From an uncultured Prevotella sp. (GTDB lineage Bacteria; Bacteroidota; Bacteroidia; Bacteroidales; Bacteroidaceae), in assembly GCA_905236755.1 (NCBI GenBank), contig CAJOCR010000001.1, forward strand, positions 124,001 to 188,000: 64,000 nt of DNA, in the 5' to 3' direction. Of this stretch, positions 45,198 through 54,655 are shown piece after piece (within the stretch, counting starts at the first letter, position 1; each line of letters starts with the position of its first letter). The translations under genes were made by a program, and so were the position numbers. The notes under the pieces were generated by a model. The model made no database searches. It was not told where the DNA came from and saw only the letters and a list, made by a program, of their open reading frames with translations.

Positions 45198-45593
45198 ATG
45201 AAGAAAATAGCAATTCCTACACGCGATGGAATGGTTGACGATCATTTCGGCCATTGTGCTTATTACACAGTAATAACCCTTAACGACAACAATGACGTTG
45301 AATCTACAGAGCGCCTTGACTCACCTGAAGGATGTGGTTGCAAGTCAAATATCGCTTCTGTAATGCAAGAAATGAATATCACCTTGATGTTGGCAGGCAA
45401 CATGGGTATGGGAGCATACAACAAGCTTTCTGCCCACGGAATAAGCGTAATAAGAGGTTGTCACGGCAAGGTGGAGGACGTTCTTGCTGCATATAAGAAA
45501 GGCGACTTAAAAGATTCTCTCGAAGCATGCGACCATCACGATTGCAATCATCACGATGAGAAACCAGTGTTCACTATTCCTTCAATAAAATAA
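45198..45593 (+). CDS. NifX/NifB-type (dinitrogenase Fe-Mo cofactor) family protein
   Basis: A 131-residue protein. The core (KIAIPTRDGMVDDHFGHCAYY ... LMLAGNMGMGAYNKLSAHGI ... VIRGCHGKVEDVLAAY, in part) fits the small NifX-like fold that binds Fe-S or metal-cluster precursors. The C-terminal tail CDHHDCNHHDEK is rich in His/Cys/Asp and looks like a metal-binding extension. There are no nitrogenase genes here; relatives in anaerobes are linked to Fe-S cluster or metal handling. The stop overlaps the next start by 1 base (TAATG). Confidence 0.85.
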   Translation: MKKIAIPTRDGMVDDHFGHCAYYTVITLNDNNDVESTERLDSPEGCGCKSNIASVMQEMNITLMLAGNMGMGAYNKLSAHGISVIRGCHGKVEDVLAAYKKGDLKDSLEACDHHDCNHHDEKPVFTIPSIK

Positions 45594-46417
45594 TGAAAGA
45601 ATTCGTTGTCCTTGCCGACAACCGATCAAACAATACCGAACTGCTTTCGGAACACGGCTTATCGGTATATGTAGAAACCGAAAACCACAAACTATTGCTT
45701 GATACAGGTAAGTCAAACATATTCCTTATGAATGCCCAAAAACTGGGCATCCATCTGGAAGATGTTGATTATGTTTTCATTTCCCATGGACATAACGACC
45801 ATATAGGTGGATTACCTTCCTTTTTGCAGATAAATAAAAAAGCAAAGGTCATTATTTCATCTCTTGTGCCACAACAGCAGTATTTCTCAAAGCGAAAATA
45901 TCTGCATAGCATCACAGGAGACACTAATTTTGAAGATTATAACAACCGCTTTATCTTTGTTGATTCAAACTGCACCATTGACGATTTAAAGATTTATCAG
46001 TCTTTATCTCACGAATACCCATTGCCACAAGGAAACAAAAATCTATATCTAAAACTCAACCAAGAGTATATTGCCGACGAATTTCATCATGAACTTGTGC
46101 TGCAAACAAGTGATTTTTTGTTTACAGGATGTGCTCATCATGGCATTCTAAACATCCTGAATAGTATTGACATTATACCAAAGATTTGTATTGGAGGCCT
46201 TCATTTGCTTGATAGTCATCTTAATGAACACTACGAAACTGACAACGAATTGCAAGCGTTAGCTCAAACACTAAATAACAAATTTCCTAATACAATCTTC
46301 TATACCGGACATTGCACTGGAGATAACAGTTATAGTATAATGAAAAATGTTTTAGGAGAAAAAATACAACAATTTTCGTGCGGCACTCAAAAAATTCACA
46401 AACTCAAAAACTTATAA
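45593..46417 (+). CDS. MBL-fold hydrolase, dihydropterin-related family
   Basis: A 274-residue protein with SHGHNDHIGGLPSF (metal motif HxHxDH) and later CAHHGILNIL and CIGGLHLL, the pattern of the family annotated as 7,8-dihydropterin-6-methyl-beta-ribofuranosylaminobenzene phosphate synthase-like in archaea and anaerobes. The real substrate is not known. It is coupled to the NifX-like gene by a 1-base overlap. The last residues (IHKLKNL) are encoded by an A-rich repeat. Confidence 0.85.
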   Translation: MKEFVVLADNRSNNTELLSEHGLSVYVETENHKLLLDTGKSNIFLMNAQKLGIHLEDVDYVFISHGHNDHIGGLPSFLQINKKAKVIISSLVPQQQYFSKRKYLHSITGDTNFEDYNNRFIFVDSNCTIDDLKIYQSLSHEYPLPQGNKNLYLKLNQEYIADEFHHELVLQTSDFLFTGCAHHGILNILNSIDIIPKICIGGLHLLDSHLNEHYETDNELQALAQTLNNKFPNTIFYTGHCTGDNSYSIMKNVLGEKIQQFSCGTQKIHKLKNL

Positions 46418-46460
46418 ACTTACAAACTCACGAACTCAAAAAACTCACAAAACTCACAAT
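46390..46460. repeat. aactcacaaa-type repeat overlapping a gene end
   Basis: About seven degenerate 9-10 base units of aactcacaa/aacttataa. The first units encode the last residues and stop of the MBL gene; the rest fill the gap to the next lipoprotein gene. Confidence 0.65.
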
Positions 46461-46463
46461 AAC

Positions 46464-47039
46464 ATGAAAAAAGCATCATTCACATTTCTGTTGGCATCAA
46501 GCCTTTTCTTTGCATGCAACAACAAGCAGCAAGTAGCAACACAAAATGTTACTTCTACAGATACTATCAGTATAACCAAGCAGAACAACGATAGTCTTTC
46601 CTGCAAAGAAGTACAAAAGCGAGTAGAAGAAATATACAGTTTCATTTGTAAACACTACAATGCCTACGACAACAATGTTTCTTACAATACTATAGTACAA
46701 AAATACTGTTCTGATAGCTGGAAACTACAAGCTGCACAAGTAGATAGCATAGACGCAAAGAATGACGATGAAATAGGACTTTGGGACTACGACTATTGGA
46801 TTCAAGCACAAGACAATGACAAACTATCATTTAAAAACGTTAGAGTTCTCTCATTAAAAGGTAATACTGCTGAAACAGAACTAACCCTACATAACTTCAA
46901 CGATTTCACAATCCATTTGACAATGGTAAAAGAACATGGAAATTGGTTTGTTGACGACCTCTTATCAAGTAAAATGAAATCAAGCGTTAGAGCAACGCAA
47001 ACTGAATATATAAAGAGCGCTGAGCTAAATGACAAATGA
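46464..47039 (+). CDS. Lipoprotein of unknown function (DUF3828-like)
   Basis: A 191-residue protein with signal FTFLLASSLFFAC; C18 would be lipidated. The mature region has a Thr/Ser/Asn-rich linker, then a compact domain with DYDYWIQAQDND and MVKEHGNWFVDDL, the usual ending of DUF3828/DUF4878-type folds. The function is unknown. The final ELNDK and stop come from the repeat gctaaatgacaaatga, as in the MBL gene ending at 9882. Confidence 0.75.
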   Translation: MKKASFTFLLASSLFFACNNKQQVATQNVTSTDTISITKQNNDSLSCKEVQKRVEEIYSFICKHYNAYDNNVSYNTIVQKYCSDSWKLQAAQVDSIDAKNDDEIGLWDYDYWIQAQDNDKLSFKNVRVLSLKGNTAETELTLHNFNDFTIHLTMVKEHGNWFVDDLLSSKMKSSVRATQTEYIKSAELNDK

Positions 47040-47660
47040 TAAATGACAAAGAACACCCTTTGCTGAAAGTCCCAAAAATGTGAAAATGTATAATGTATAA
47101 TTGTATAATCGTAAGATTTAAGGTCTAAGAGGAAAAGAGTAAAAAGTATAAAAGTAAAACAATAATATATAGTATATCGCGCGCGTATGTTATTATATTA
47201 TTAGTTAGTAGTTAGAAGTTAGGAGTTAGAAGTTAGGAGTTAGAAGTTAGGAGTTAGAAGTTAGGAGTTAGTAGTTAGTAGTTAGTAGTTATAAATTATA
47301 AATTATAAATAAGTAGTTTATTAGTTATTAGTTTTTAAGTTCTAACTCAAGAACTCACAAACTTATAAACTAAACTACAAACTTATAAACTAAACAACAA
47401 ACTCATAAACTCAAAAAACACGATTATACAATTATACAATTATACATTATACAAATAATTGCTTTTTCCAACTTTCCAGGCAGGCAAAAATTTTTCTCTA
47501 ACTGGGAAAATGAAATAGGGGTGCAGCAGCAAATGTATAATTGTATAAATGTATAATTGTATAATTGCATGATTGGTATATGGTAGTAATACCACTTTCT
47601 GGACAAATGCCAACAAACAATTCTTTTTATTAGGCAACAGCAAATATCTGCATTATATTT
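47040..47660. repeat. Non-coding stack of several short tandem-repeat families
   Basis: In order: aaatgataa (47040-47053), gtataattg (47085-47118), aaaagagta (47127-47160), a cgcgcgcg alternating tract (47178-47190), heptads agaagtt/aggagtt (~47196-47290), ataaatt (47291-47310), an inverted agttttt/aactcataa array (47330-47415), ttatacaa (47423-47460) and its inverse gtataattg (47530-47572). No ORF with coding character is present in this 0.7-kb gap. Confidence 0.75.
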
Positions 47661-47661
47661 G
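47654..47661 (+). promoter_or_regulatory. -7 element TATATTTG for the serpin gene
   Basis: TATATTTG fits TAnnTTTG, about 107 bases upstream of the serpin ATG. The -33 region has TTTT rather than TTTG. Confidence 0.4.
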
Positions 47662-47768
47662 CAGAGTAAAAAATTAAGGGGTGCATGCAAGATTTAGCAT
47701 ATAGCTGCATTTAAATAATATAAAACGCAAGTAGCCTAAAACTATATTGTGGCATTAACAAAAAACTA

Positions 47769-49064
47769 ATGAATATGAAAAAGATTTTATTGATGGTGGC
47801 ACTTGTTGCCATGGGATGCACGATAGTTTCGTGCTCTGAGTCTAAAGACGAGACTATTGTCTGTCCTGAACCAAAAACAATAAACCTGCTGCCAACAACA
47901 AGACAGCCAATTGAACTGACAACAGAAGAACAGCAGTTTGCAACCGATAACAACAATTTTGCTCTAAACTTCCTGAAAACAGTAAACGATGCTGATAACA
48001 GCGGTAAAAGCTTCATCTATTCTCCTCTCAGCATCACCTACGTTTTAGGTATGGTTAACTCTGCTGCTACAGGACAAACAGAACAGGAGATAGAACAGAC
48101 ATTAGGTTTTCATCAGGGTGGTATTCAAGCTATAAATAACTACTGCAAAAAGCTGATTGATGGCTTACCAAAGACAGATGATAAAGTAACACTAAACATT
48201 GCTAACGCTATCTTTGTCAACAAGAATCTTGCAACACTAAAGCCACAGTATCAGCAGGATATGCTACAATACTATAATGCTAAAGCTGAGAACCTTGACT
48301 TTGATTCGCCCACAACCCTTGCAACAATAAATTCATGGGCTAACAACCAAACCAATGGTATGATAGACAAGATACTTGACAGAATTGAAGGTGGTGCCAT
48401 TAGTTATCTGCTTAATGCTATTTATTTCAAAGCAGACTGGGCTTCAAAGTTTGACCCTAAGATGACAAAAACAGAAACTTTCTTTGGCTATGCCGGTAAC
48501 ACCCAACTGCCACTGATGCATCAAAATGTACTTATCTACTACATGAAGAACGACATCTTCTCTGCTGTAAGCATTCCATACGGAAATGGTTTGTGGAACA
48601 TGACTGTTCTGTTGCCTAACGAAGGAAAGACTACAAACGATGTAATCACAAGTTTAGCTAAAAGCAACTTTCAAAAAGATGTTTATTTCAAGATGCTCTC
48701 ATACGAAGTTGACTTAAAGATACCACGATTTGAAACAACCTCAGATACCGATGACCTTGAAGGAAATTTAGTTGGTATAATGAAAAAATTGGGTATCAAA
48801 GAGGCTTTTGATCAGAATGTATCAGAGATTCCTAATATGTGTAACGAAGGAAATTTATATATCAACAAGATGCGACAGAAAGCAGCTATAAAGGTTAACG
48901 AAGAGGGCTCTGAGGCTGCTGCCGTAACAGTAGCAGAAATGAATTTTACCACTTCACTACCAGAGGAAAAGGGGAAAGCCACATTCCATGCTGATCGTCC
49001 ATTTGTATATCTAATTACAGAGGCATCTACTGGAGTTATCATGTTTGTGGGAAGTGTAAGATAA
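47769..49064 (+). CDS. Serpin lipoprotein
   Basis: A 431-residue protein with signal and lipobox TIVSC, so probably on the cell surface or in the periplasm. The full serpin fold is present: FIYSPLSITYVLGMVNSAA, NAIYFKADWASKFD, and the reactive-loop hinge EEGSEAAAVT (378-387), which is the small-residue hinge of inhibitory serpins. By hinge spacing P1 is near T394 (context NFTTSL), pointing to elastase/chymotrypsin-like targets. The closing motif ADRPFVYLI is normal. It converges on the PUL but is a separate transcription unit. Confidence 0.93.
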   Translation: MNMKKILLMVALVAMGCTIVSCSESKDETIVCPEPKTINLLPTTRQPIELTTEEQQFATDNNNFALNFLKTVNDADNSGKSFIYSPLSITYVLGMVNSAATGQTEQEIEQTLGFHQGGIQAINNYCKKLIDGLPKTDDKVTLNIANAIFVNKNLATLKPQYQQDMLQYYNAKAENLDFDSPTTLATINSWANNQTNGMIDKILDRIEGGAISYLLNAIYFKADWASKFDPKMTKTETFFGYAGNTQLPLMHQNVLIYYMKNDIFSAVSIPYGNGLWNMTVLLPNEGKTTNDVITSLAKSNFQKDVYFKMLSYEVDLKIPRFETTSDTDDLEGNLVGIMKKLGIKEAFDQNVSEIPNMCNEGNLYINKMRQKAAIKVNEEGSEAAAVTVAEMNFTTSLPEEKGKATFHADRPFVYLITEASTGVIMFVGSVR

Positions 49065-49110
49065 GATACACCTCTATCTTTTTATTCTTTCAACATTTCA
49101 ATAAAACGAA

Positions 49111-49152
49111 AATCCCTCCCGTCCGCCCTAAGGGGAGGAGATAGGAGGGATT
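49111..49152. terminator. Hairpin between the convergent serpin and GH97 genes
   Basis: AATCCCTCC/GGAGGGATT arms with an inner GCCCTAAGGGG part, in the gap between the two converging genes. It is a possible bidirectional terminator and also matches the C-rich/G-rich repeat style. Confidence 0.55.
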
Positions 49153-49223
49153 CTACCTAAATTAACGTTGTGTTTACTGGCGATTATTAATTGAATCCAT
49201 TATTATATATTACCCTAAAAAAA

Positions 49224-51197
49224 CTACTTCTTTGGTGTGAGCCTTGCAGCAAAACCTCCATTGCGCATCATGGTGATGTTCAGCACATCTTTTCCTGATA
49301 CTGTCTTTGAAGTCTTATTGTAGTGCATGGCTTGATAATTAGCGTTTACTCCGTCTTGATAGGCGGTAAAGTCATAGTTGCCCTTCAGGAAGTCGAGAGG
49401 TACTTGGAAAGTGCGTTGGTCTTTCTCGCCATCACAGATACCACCGATAAACCACTCGTTACCTTTTCTACGTGCTACGATAAGATATTTACCTGCACAA
49501 GCAGCGAGAGCACGAGTCTCATCCCATGTTGTTGGCACACTGGCAATATAGCTGGTGCAATCGTCTTCCTGATAATAGCGAGTAGGACTATCAGCAAGCA
49601 TCTGAATACCACTCTCCAACACCACATAGAGTGCCATCTGGAAAGCACGAGTACCCAAGGCTGCAGAGTTAGGACGACAGCCACGATAACGATCGGGCTG
49701 CATATTAATCATACCACCTGGAGTGAAGTCGGCAGCTCCAACAGCATTGCGAATGAATGGGAGATAGAGAGTGTTCTCAGGCTTACAGTTTTCCATCTGC
49801 TCGAGTCCAAGAACTCCTTCGTATGACATTACGTTAGGATATTCGTACTCCAAGCCTGCAGGTGTGAATGCTCCGTGGAAATCAACCATAAGATGATATT
49901 TAGCTGCTTCCTTAGCAACACGCTTGTAGTAGTTAGTCATCCACTGGTCGGCATGATCCATAAAGTCAATCTTAACACCTTCGATGCCCCATTCTGCATA
50001 TTTCTTAAAGAGGTCGAAGTGCTGTTCTACTGTAAGCCATGACAGCCACAGAAAGATACCTACGCCCTTGCTCTTACAGTAAGAGATAAGCTCTTTAAGA
50101 CGCATCTGGTCGTTGGCGTTGAATGGATCACGGGTGCTGGTAGCCCAACCCTCATCAAGCAGGATATACTGAATACCATACTTAGCTGCAAAATCAGCAT
50201 AGTAAGCGTATGTATCGTAGTTACATCCTATCTTGAAGTTTACATCGGGACCATAAGGCGAACTGCCGTTCCACCATTCCCAGCTTACCTTTCCAGGACG
50301 AATCCAGCTGACATCATTCAACACCGACTTACGTGCAAGCTGCACAGGAACAGTCTGTTCGATAAGTCCCTTTGAGTCGGTAACAACCACCCAGCGCCAA
50401 GGGAATGTGCACTTTCCCTCTTTCTTAGCAATGAAAGCAGCTTCTTTTGTGATTTTCTCACCACGATCGCCAGAAGGTTCCCATTTCAATGGCATCTTTG
50501 GATAAGTGGGAACGATAGCTCCATTACGTGGAAGAAGGAACTGGTGTGGATAGTCATCGACATCACTTTCGCCTATCAGCAACTGTGTGTCATCATCACG
50601 AGAAAGCAATAGCGGACTTGTTGACACACGTCGGTTAGACTGCGCCCATTCGTTGATATTGCTATGCACATACTTCTCTTCGTAACTTGTGTTAAAGTTG
50701 TCGGGTGATGTTTGACGATGAACAGTAAAATTATTGGCTGCACGTAGCGCGAAATGATCATCAAAGACCTCTATATATTTATTGTGTTGGTTACTTAAAA
50801 AACGATAAGCTACGGCATTGTTCATCACTCGCAACTCCAACTGATGGTTTCCCAAAGAGACGATGACTTGGTTATAACAATCGTTGATAGTTGAAAATTT
50901 CAGAGGAACAGTAGGGCGGATGGTATTGCTTACTTTTACCACCTTTCCTACCTTAGGATTTGCAACAGAGATGTTGCGTCCGTCAATAGTCATACTAATG
51001 CTATCAAGGGTATAAACAAGCTTATTGTTTTGCAGCACCTGATAGCCAATGTTGCCCTTTGCGGTGTTGAGCACAACAACGAGTTTTCCATTAGGCGAAG
51101 TAACACGTGTTGTCTTTGCCAACATGCACATAGGAATCATGAGACCAATTGCAATTGGCAACGATCTCTGATATATCTTTCTGATAAATAAGTTCAT
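49224..51197 (-). CDS. GH97 family glycoside hydrolase
   Basis: A 657-residue exported protein (signal RSLPIAIGLMIPMCMLAK). The N-terminal beta-sandwich is followed by the catalytic barrel (VSWEWWNGSSPYGPDVNFK, YILLDEGWA, GVKIDFMDHADQ, YPNVMSYEGVLGLE). D411 in VKIDF is in the strand that carries the nucleophile Asp of retaining GH97 alpha-galactosidases, whereas inverting SusB-type enzymes use Glu bases; I cannot decide the class without alignment. It cleaves alpha-glucosides or alpha-galactosides, Ca-dependent, in the periplasm. It is the last gene of the PUL operon. Confidence 0.92.
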   Translation of the reverse strand: MNLFIRKIYQRSLPIAIGLMIPMCMLAKTTRVTSPNGKLVVVLNTAKGNIGYQVLQNNKLVYTLDSISMTIDGRNISVANPKVGKVVKVSNTIRPTVPLKFSTINDCYNQVIVSLGNHQLELRVMNNAVAYRFLSNQHNKYIEVFDDHFALRAANNFTVHRQTSPDNFNTSYEEKYVHSNINEWAQSNRRVSTSPLLLSRDDDTQLLIGESDVDDYPHQFLLPRNGAIVPTYPKMPLKWEPSGDRGEKITKEAAFIAKKEGKCTFPWRWVVVTDSKGLIEQTVPVQLARKSVLNDVSWIRPGKVSWEWWNGSSPYGPDVNFKIGCNYDTYAYYADFAAKYGIQYILLDEGWATSTRDPFNANDQMRLKELISYCKSKGVGIFLWLSWLTVEQHFDLFKKYAEWGIEGVKIDFMDHADQWMTNYYKRVAKEAAKYHLMVDFHGAFTPAGLEYEYPNVMSYEGVLGLEQMENCKPENTLYLPFIRNAVGAADFTPGGMINMQPDRYRGCRPNSAALGTRAFQMALYVVLESGIQMLADSPTRYYQEDDCTSYIASVPTTWDETRALAACAGKYLIVARRKGNEWFIGGICDGEKDQRTFQVPLDFLKGNYDFTAYQDGVNANYQAMHYNKTSKTVSGKDVLNITMMRNGGFAARLTPKK

Positions 51198-51206
51198 TTC
51201 AATCTT

Positions 51207-51890
51207 CTATTTTGTCGCTTTCTCTATAGCAGCTTTAATCATTGGTTCCATGATAGCATATCCCTCTAAAGTAGGGTGGCAGCCATCGCTTGAGATACCA
51301 GGAAGCATACCACCATTCTCACCTGCCATAGCTGACCAGTAGTCAACAAAGAGGCACTTGTGAGTCTTGGCATAAGCACGCAGTCTGTCATTAAGGTGCT
51401 TAATCTTTGCCACTACATCAGTAAGCTGTGGACGCCAGCGATATTTATCACATGGGGTTATGGTTGTAAGGATAACCTTGATCTTGTTTGCCTGAGCAAT
51501 CTCAACCATAGCAATGATATTCTCATAAGTACGATCTTCTACATAATCGTGGTTGTTCTCTGCAATATCGTTAGTACCGCTATTGATGACAACTGCCTTT
51601 GGATGCAGGTTCACAACATCCTCGTGGAAACGAACAAGCATCTGATGACTTGTCTGACCACTAATACCACGACCTATATATCCATTGCTCTTAAAGAAAT
51701 CGGTATGCATAGAATACCAGTTATCAGTAATGCTGTTTCCCATGAACACCACTTTTCTTTGGCTCTGTGGCAACTGCTTGTCAGCAACATTTGCTTTTTC
51801 ATAGCGCTTGTAGTCTGTCCAGTTTTTCTGGGCATAAGTGTTGAGGGATAATACCGCCAACATCATTGCAAAGAATAGTTTACGATACAT
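51207..51890 (-). CDS. SGNH/GDSL-family esterase, exported
   Basis: A 227-residue protein with a signal peptide (LFFAMMLAVLSLNTYAQ). It has SGNH blocks: VVFMGNSITDNW (Ser), GRGISGQTS (Gly), VINSGTNDIAEN (Asn) and DGCHPTLEGY (Asp/His). It probably removes acetyl groups from sugars so that the neighbouring hydrolases can act. It is 9 bases upstream of the GH97 gene. Confidence 0.92.
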   Translation of the reverse strand: MYRKLFFAMMLAVLSLNTYAQKNWTDYKRYEKANVADKQLPQSQRKVVFMGNSITDNWYSMHTDFFKSNGYIGRGISGQTSHQMLVRFHEDVVNLHPKAVVINSGTNDIAENNHDYVEDRTYENIIAMVEIAQANKIKVILTTITPCDKYRWRPQLTDVVAKIKHLNDRLRAYAKTHKCLFVDYWSAMAGENGGMLPGISSDGCHPTLEGYAIMEPMIKAAIEKATK

Positions 51891-51933
51891 AATTCTATTT
51901 TTAATTATTGCTTATTAGTTGTTTAATCTCTAA

Positions 51934-53589
51934 TTATTCGGAATCTCTACAATAGTTTATTCCCAACTTATCATACAGACGTTTCATATTTGGCATACGC
52001 TTCTTGAAACTCTCGAAGTCTTTCTGCTCAGGCTGACACCATTGCACCTCGCTGATAGCATCGAGACGAGGCAAGAGCATATAGTAAACATGCTGAGGAT
52101 AGCCCACATATTCTGTCCATAGGTTTGCCTGCACACCAAGAATAAATTTCTGTTCTTCTTCGTTAAGAGCATTTGGCTGTAATGGTTCGAAAGAATAAAC
52201 CTTTGACAAAGGCAAGTAATTACCAAGAGCTACAGGCTGTCTGTCACGATCCTTAAGCTGGTAATAGTCGAAATAGCAATGTGAGGTAGGAGTCATGATA
52301 ACGCCATGATGCAGTTTGGCAGCCTCAACGCCACCTTCTACACCTCGCCACGACATAACAAGACCATCAGCAGTAAGTCCGCCTTCAAGAACCTCGTCCC
52401 ATCCTATGATGCTGCGACCACGTTCTGCCAAGAACGATTCTATCTCATGGTTCATCCATGTCTGCAACTGGTTTTCTACACTATGCTTACCATCATTTTT
52501 CAATCCCAGTTCCTTAATCTTTGCCTGACACTTAGGACATTTCTTCCAGCGATCCTTTGGGCACTCGTCACCACCGATATGCACGTATTTTGAAGGGAAT
52601 ACATCACACAACTCACTCATAACGGTCTTGAGGAATTTCATTGTTTCTGGATTTCCTGCACAGAATATCTCGTGTGAACCACCCCAATGAGTTACAACAG
52701 GGTAGGGACCGCCAGTGCAACCAAGGTTAGGATACACATGAAGAGCAGCCTGTGAGTGACCAGGAAGGTCTATCTCAGGAATGATATTGATATATCTTTC
52801 TGCAGCATAGCGAACAAGCTCTTTGCATTCTTCCTGAGTATAGTAACCGCCATAAGGAGTGCCGTCATATATTCCAGAATTTCTTCCTATCATACTCTGC
52901 TTTCTCACACTTCCCTTAACAGCAAGCTCAGGCAAAGCTTTAACCTCGAAGCGCCATCCCTGATTATCGGTGAGGTGCCAGTGGAACTGGTTGCAGCCAT
53001 GAAGAGCCATCACGTCAAGATACTGCTTGATGAAGTCAACAGTAAAGAAATGACGTGAGCAATCAAGGTGCAAACCACGATATTCAAAACGAGGTTCATC
53101 ACTTATCTGCGCATAAGGCAACACAAGCGAAGATGTAGAAATACTCTTACGCAATGTTTCAGCAGCACGGAAAAGCCCTACTGGCTTATAGGCTCTAATA
53201 TCAATACCTTTCTTGTTAATGGTAATAGAATAGGCTTCTTCCTGTTGCTTTGTCAGTGCCACCTTTGATTTCTTCTTACCAATAGGAGTAGCAATATTCA
53301 GCTGAATAGCAGCATTCTTTTTGCAGGTAGTAGAATTAAGTTTAACACCAGTCTGCTGTTCCACCCATTGACACAGAAAGCCAGCAATGCGCTTCATTTC
53401 CTGATTATTGGCATCATAGGCAACAGTCATGCCCTCTTTAAGTGTAAACACCTTAGAGGTATCCATCTGTATGCTTTTTACTGATGGAATAATCTTGTAA
53501 TCAGCACGTGTAGTTTTCTGTGCAATCATACTGCCATTTGCAAGTACGAATAGACAACAACAAATTGTTAGATGTTTAATTTTCAGCAT
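51934..53589 (-). CDS. GH20 beta-N-acetylhexosaminidase
   Basis: A 551-residue exported protein (LTICCCLFVLANGSMIAQ signal). The N-terminal GH20b domain (~25-155) is followed by the barrel with RGLHLDCSRHFF, NQFHWHLTDNQGWR and the catalytic pair D341-E342 in VHIGGDECPK, which supports the substrate-assisted mechanism. It releases terminal GlcNAc/GalNAc, which suggests an N-acetylated host glycan, mucin or similar substrate for this PUL. Confidence 0.96.
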   Translation of the reverse strand: MLKIKHLTICCCLFVLANGSMIAQKTTRADYKIIPSVKSIQMDTSKVFTLKEGMTVAYDANNQEMKRIAGFLCQWVEQQTGVKLNSTTCKKNAAIQLNIATPIGKKKSKVALTKQQEEAYSITINKKGIDIRAYKPVGLFRAAETLRKSISTSSLVLPYAQISDEPRFEYRGLHLDCSRHFFTVDFIKQYLDVMALHGCNQFHWHLTDNQGWRFEVKALPELAVKGSVRKQSMIGRNSGIYDGTPYGGYYTQEECKELVRYAAERYINIIPEIDLPGHSQAALHVYPNLGCTGGPYPVVTHWGGSHEIFCAGNPETMKFLKTVMSELCDVFPSKYVHIGGDECPKDRWKKCPKCQAKIKELGLKNDGKHSVENQLQTWMNHEIESFLAERGRSIIGWDEVLEGGLTADGLVMSWRGVEGGVEAAKLHHGVIMTPTSHCYFDYYQLKDRDRQPVALGNYLPLSKVYSFEPLQPNALNEEEQKFILGVQANLWTEYVGYPQHVYYMLLPRLDAISEVQWCQPEQKDFESFKKRMPNMKRLYDKLGINYCRDSE

Positions 53590-53645
53590 TTTTTTTATTT
53601 CTTACCTTTTAATTTCTTTTCCTTTTTTACTCTTTTACCTTTTTA
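53590..53645. repeat. T-rich ~10-base repeats between GH20 and EEP genes
   Basis: ttaccttttaatttcttttccttttttactcttttaccttttta (given in shortened form: units like ttttaccttt) with a period near 10. The first units touch the stop of the EEP gene. The complementary form (aaaagagtaa) occurs at 47127-47160. Confidence 0.5.
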
Positions 53646-54588
53646 TCTTTACAAGTACCGGATAATGATCTGATGCCTGACGACGGATATATCGTTTAAA
53701 CGACACTTCCTTAGGCATATCCTTGCCTTGTTTTGTTTCCATTGACGAGGTGTCTGGAGTCCAATAGCTATCAGTGAAAACACCATAAGCCTCAACATCA
53801 GCAGAAGGCGACACAAACACATGGTCTATACGACTTGTTGTAAAGTTATCGCTCTTGAATCCGTGACAAGTACCATTCTCAGCAAAACGAATACGTGCTG
53901 CATGATAACTGTCTTTCAGCACACCTGATTCAGTGAAGATATTATAAATTTCGTTGTACTGGTCAACATTGAAATCGCCTGTGAGAATAACTAAAGGTTG
54001 CTTACTCTTCTTGTCGGCAGCAATAACCTCCTTAATCTTGGCAACAACAAGCTTAGCAGCCTCTCTACGAGCTATTATTCCAACGTGATCCATGTGTAGA
54101 TTAAAGAAATAGAATGGCTTTTGCTTCTTAGCCTGGAACTTTCCCCATGTGCAGATACGCACACAAGCTGCATCCCAGCCCTTGACAGGTTTGTCAGGTG
54201 TTTCATTCAACCAGAAATGTCCCTGATCAAGTAAGCGTAACTTGTCTTTCTTATAGAATATAGCAGCATATTCGCCATCGGTCTTTCCATCATCACGACC
54301 CACACCTATATAATCATACCCATCGAGACCTTTTAATAAATCGAGTAATTGTGTGTGCAGCACTTCCTGTGCGCCCCATATCTCGGGCGCAAGGAAGTTT
54401 ATCTGATCACACATCACCTGACATCGTTTCGACCATACCTCACCGTTAATACTGTCACCAGAGTTTTTATATCTGATATTAAAAGAACCTACCAGCATCT
54501 GCTGGGCATCAACGGTTAAGGATATTGCTATCAAAACAATGAAAAAACAAATCCTTTTAATAATACTTTTTTTTGTTTTTTTGTTCAT
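53635..54588 (-). CDS. Endonuclease/exonuclease/phosphatase-fold hydrolase, exported
   Basis: A 317-residue protein from the ATG at 54588, which gives a clean signal peptide (ICFFIVLIAISLTVDAQ). Longer readings run into a repeat element. All EEP motifs are present: GSFNIRY, WGAQEV, NLHMDHVG, LTGDFNVD, DHVFVS and SDHYPV. The fold covers DNases and phosphodiester or phosphomonoester hydrolases. In a PUL it may remove phosphate or act on phosphodiester-linked groups, but this is inference. Confidence 0.9.
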   Translation of the reverse strand: MNKKTKKSIIKRICFFIVLIAISLTVDAQQMLVGSFNIRYKNSGDSINGEVWSKRCQVMCDQINFLAPEIWGAQEVLHTQLLDLLKGLDGYDYIGVGRDDGKTDGEYAAIFYKKDKLRLLDQGHFWLNETPDKPVKGWDAACVRICTWGKFQAKKQKPFYFFNLHMDHVGIIARREAAKLVVAKIKEVIAADKKSKQPLVILTGDFNVDQYNEIYNIFTESGVLKDSYHAARIRFAENGTCHGFKSDNFTTSRIDHVFVSPSADVEAYGVFTDSYWTPDTSSMETKQGKDMPKEVSFKRYIRRQASDHYPVLVKIKR

Positions 54589-54655
54589 AGTGTAATTTGG
54601 CATTTCATGATTATGCTGCAAAAATAATATTATTATAAATATTTTGCAAATAAAA

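Noticed and set aside
47196..47420. Possible CRISPR array
   Set aside because: Units are only 7-10 bases with no unique spacers of constant length, and there are no cas genes.
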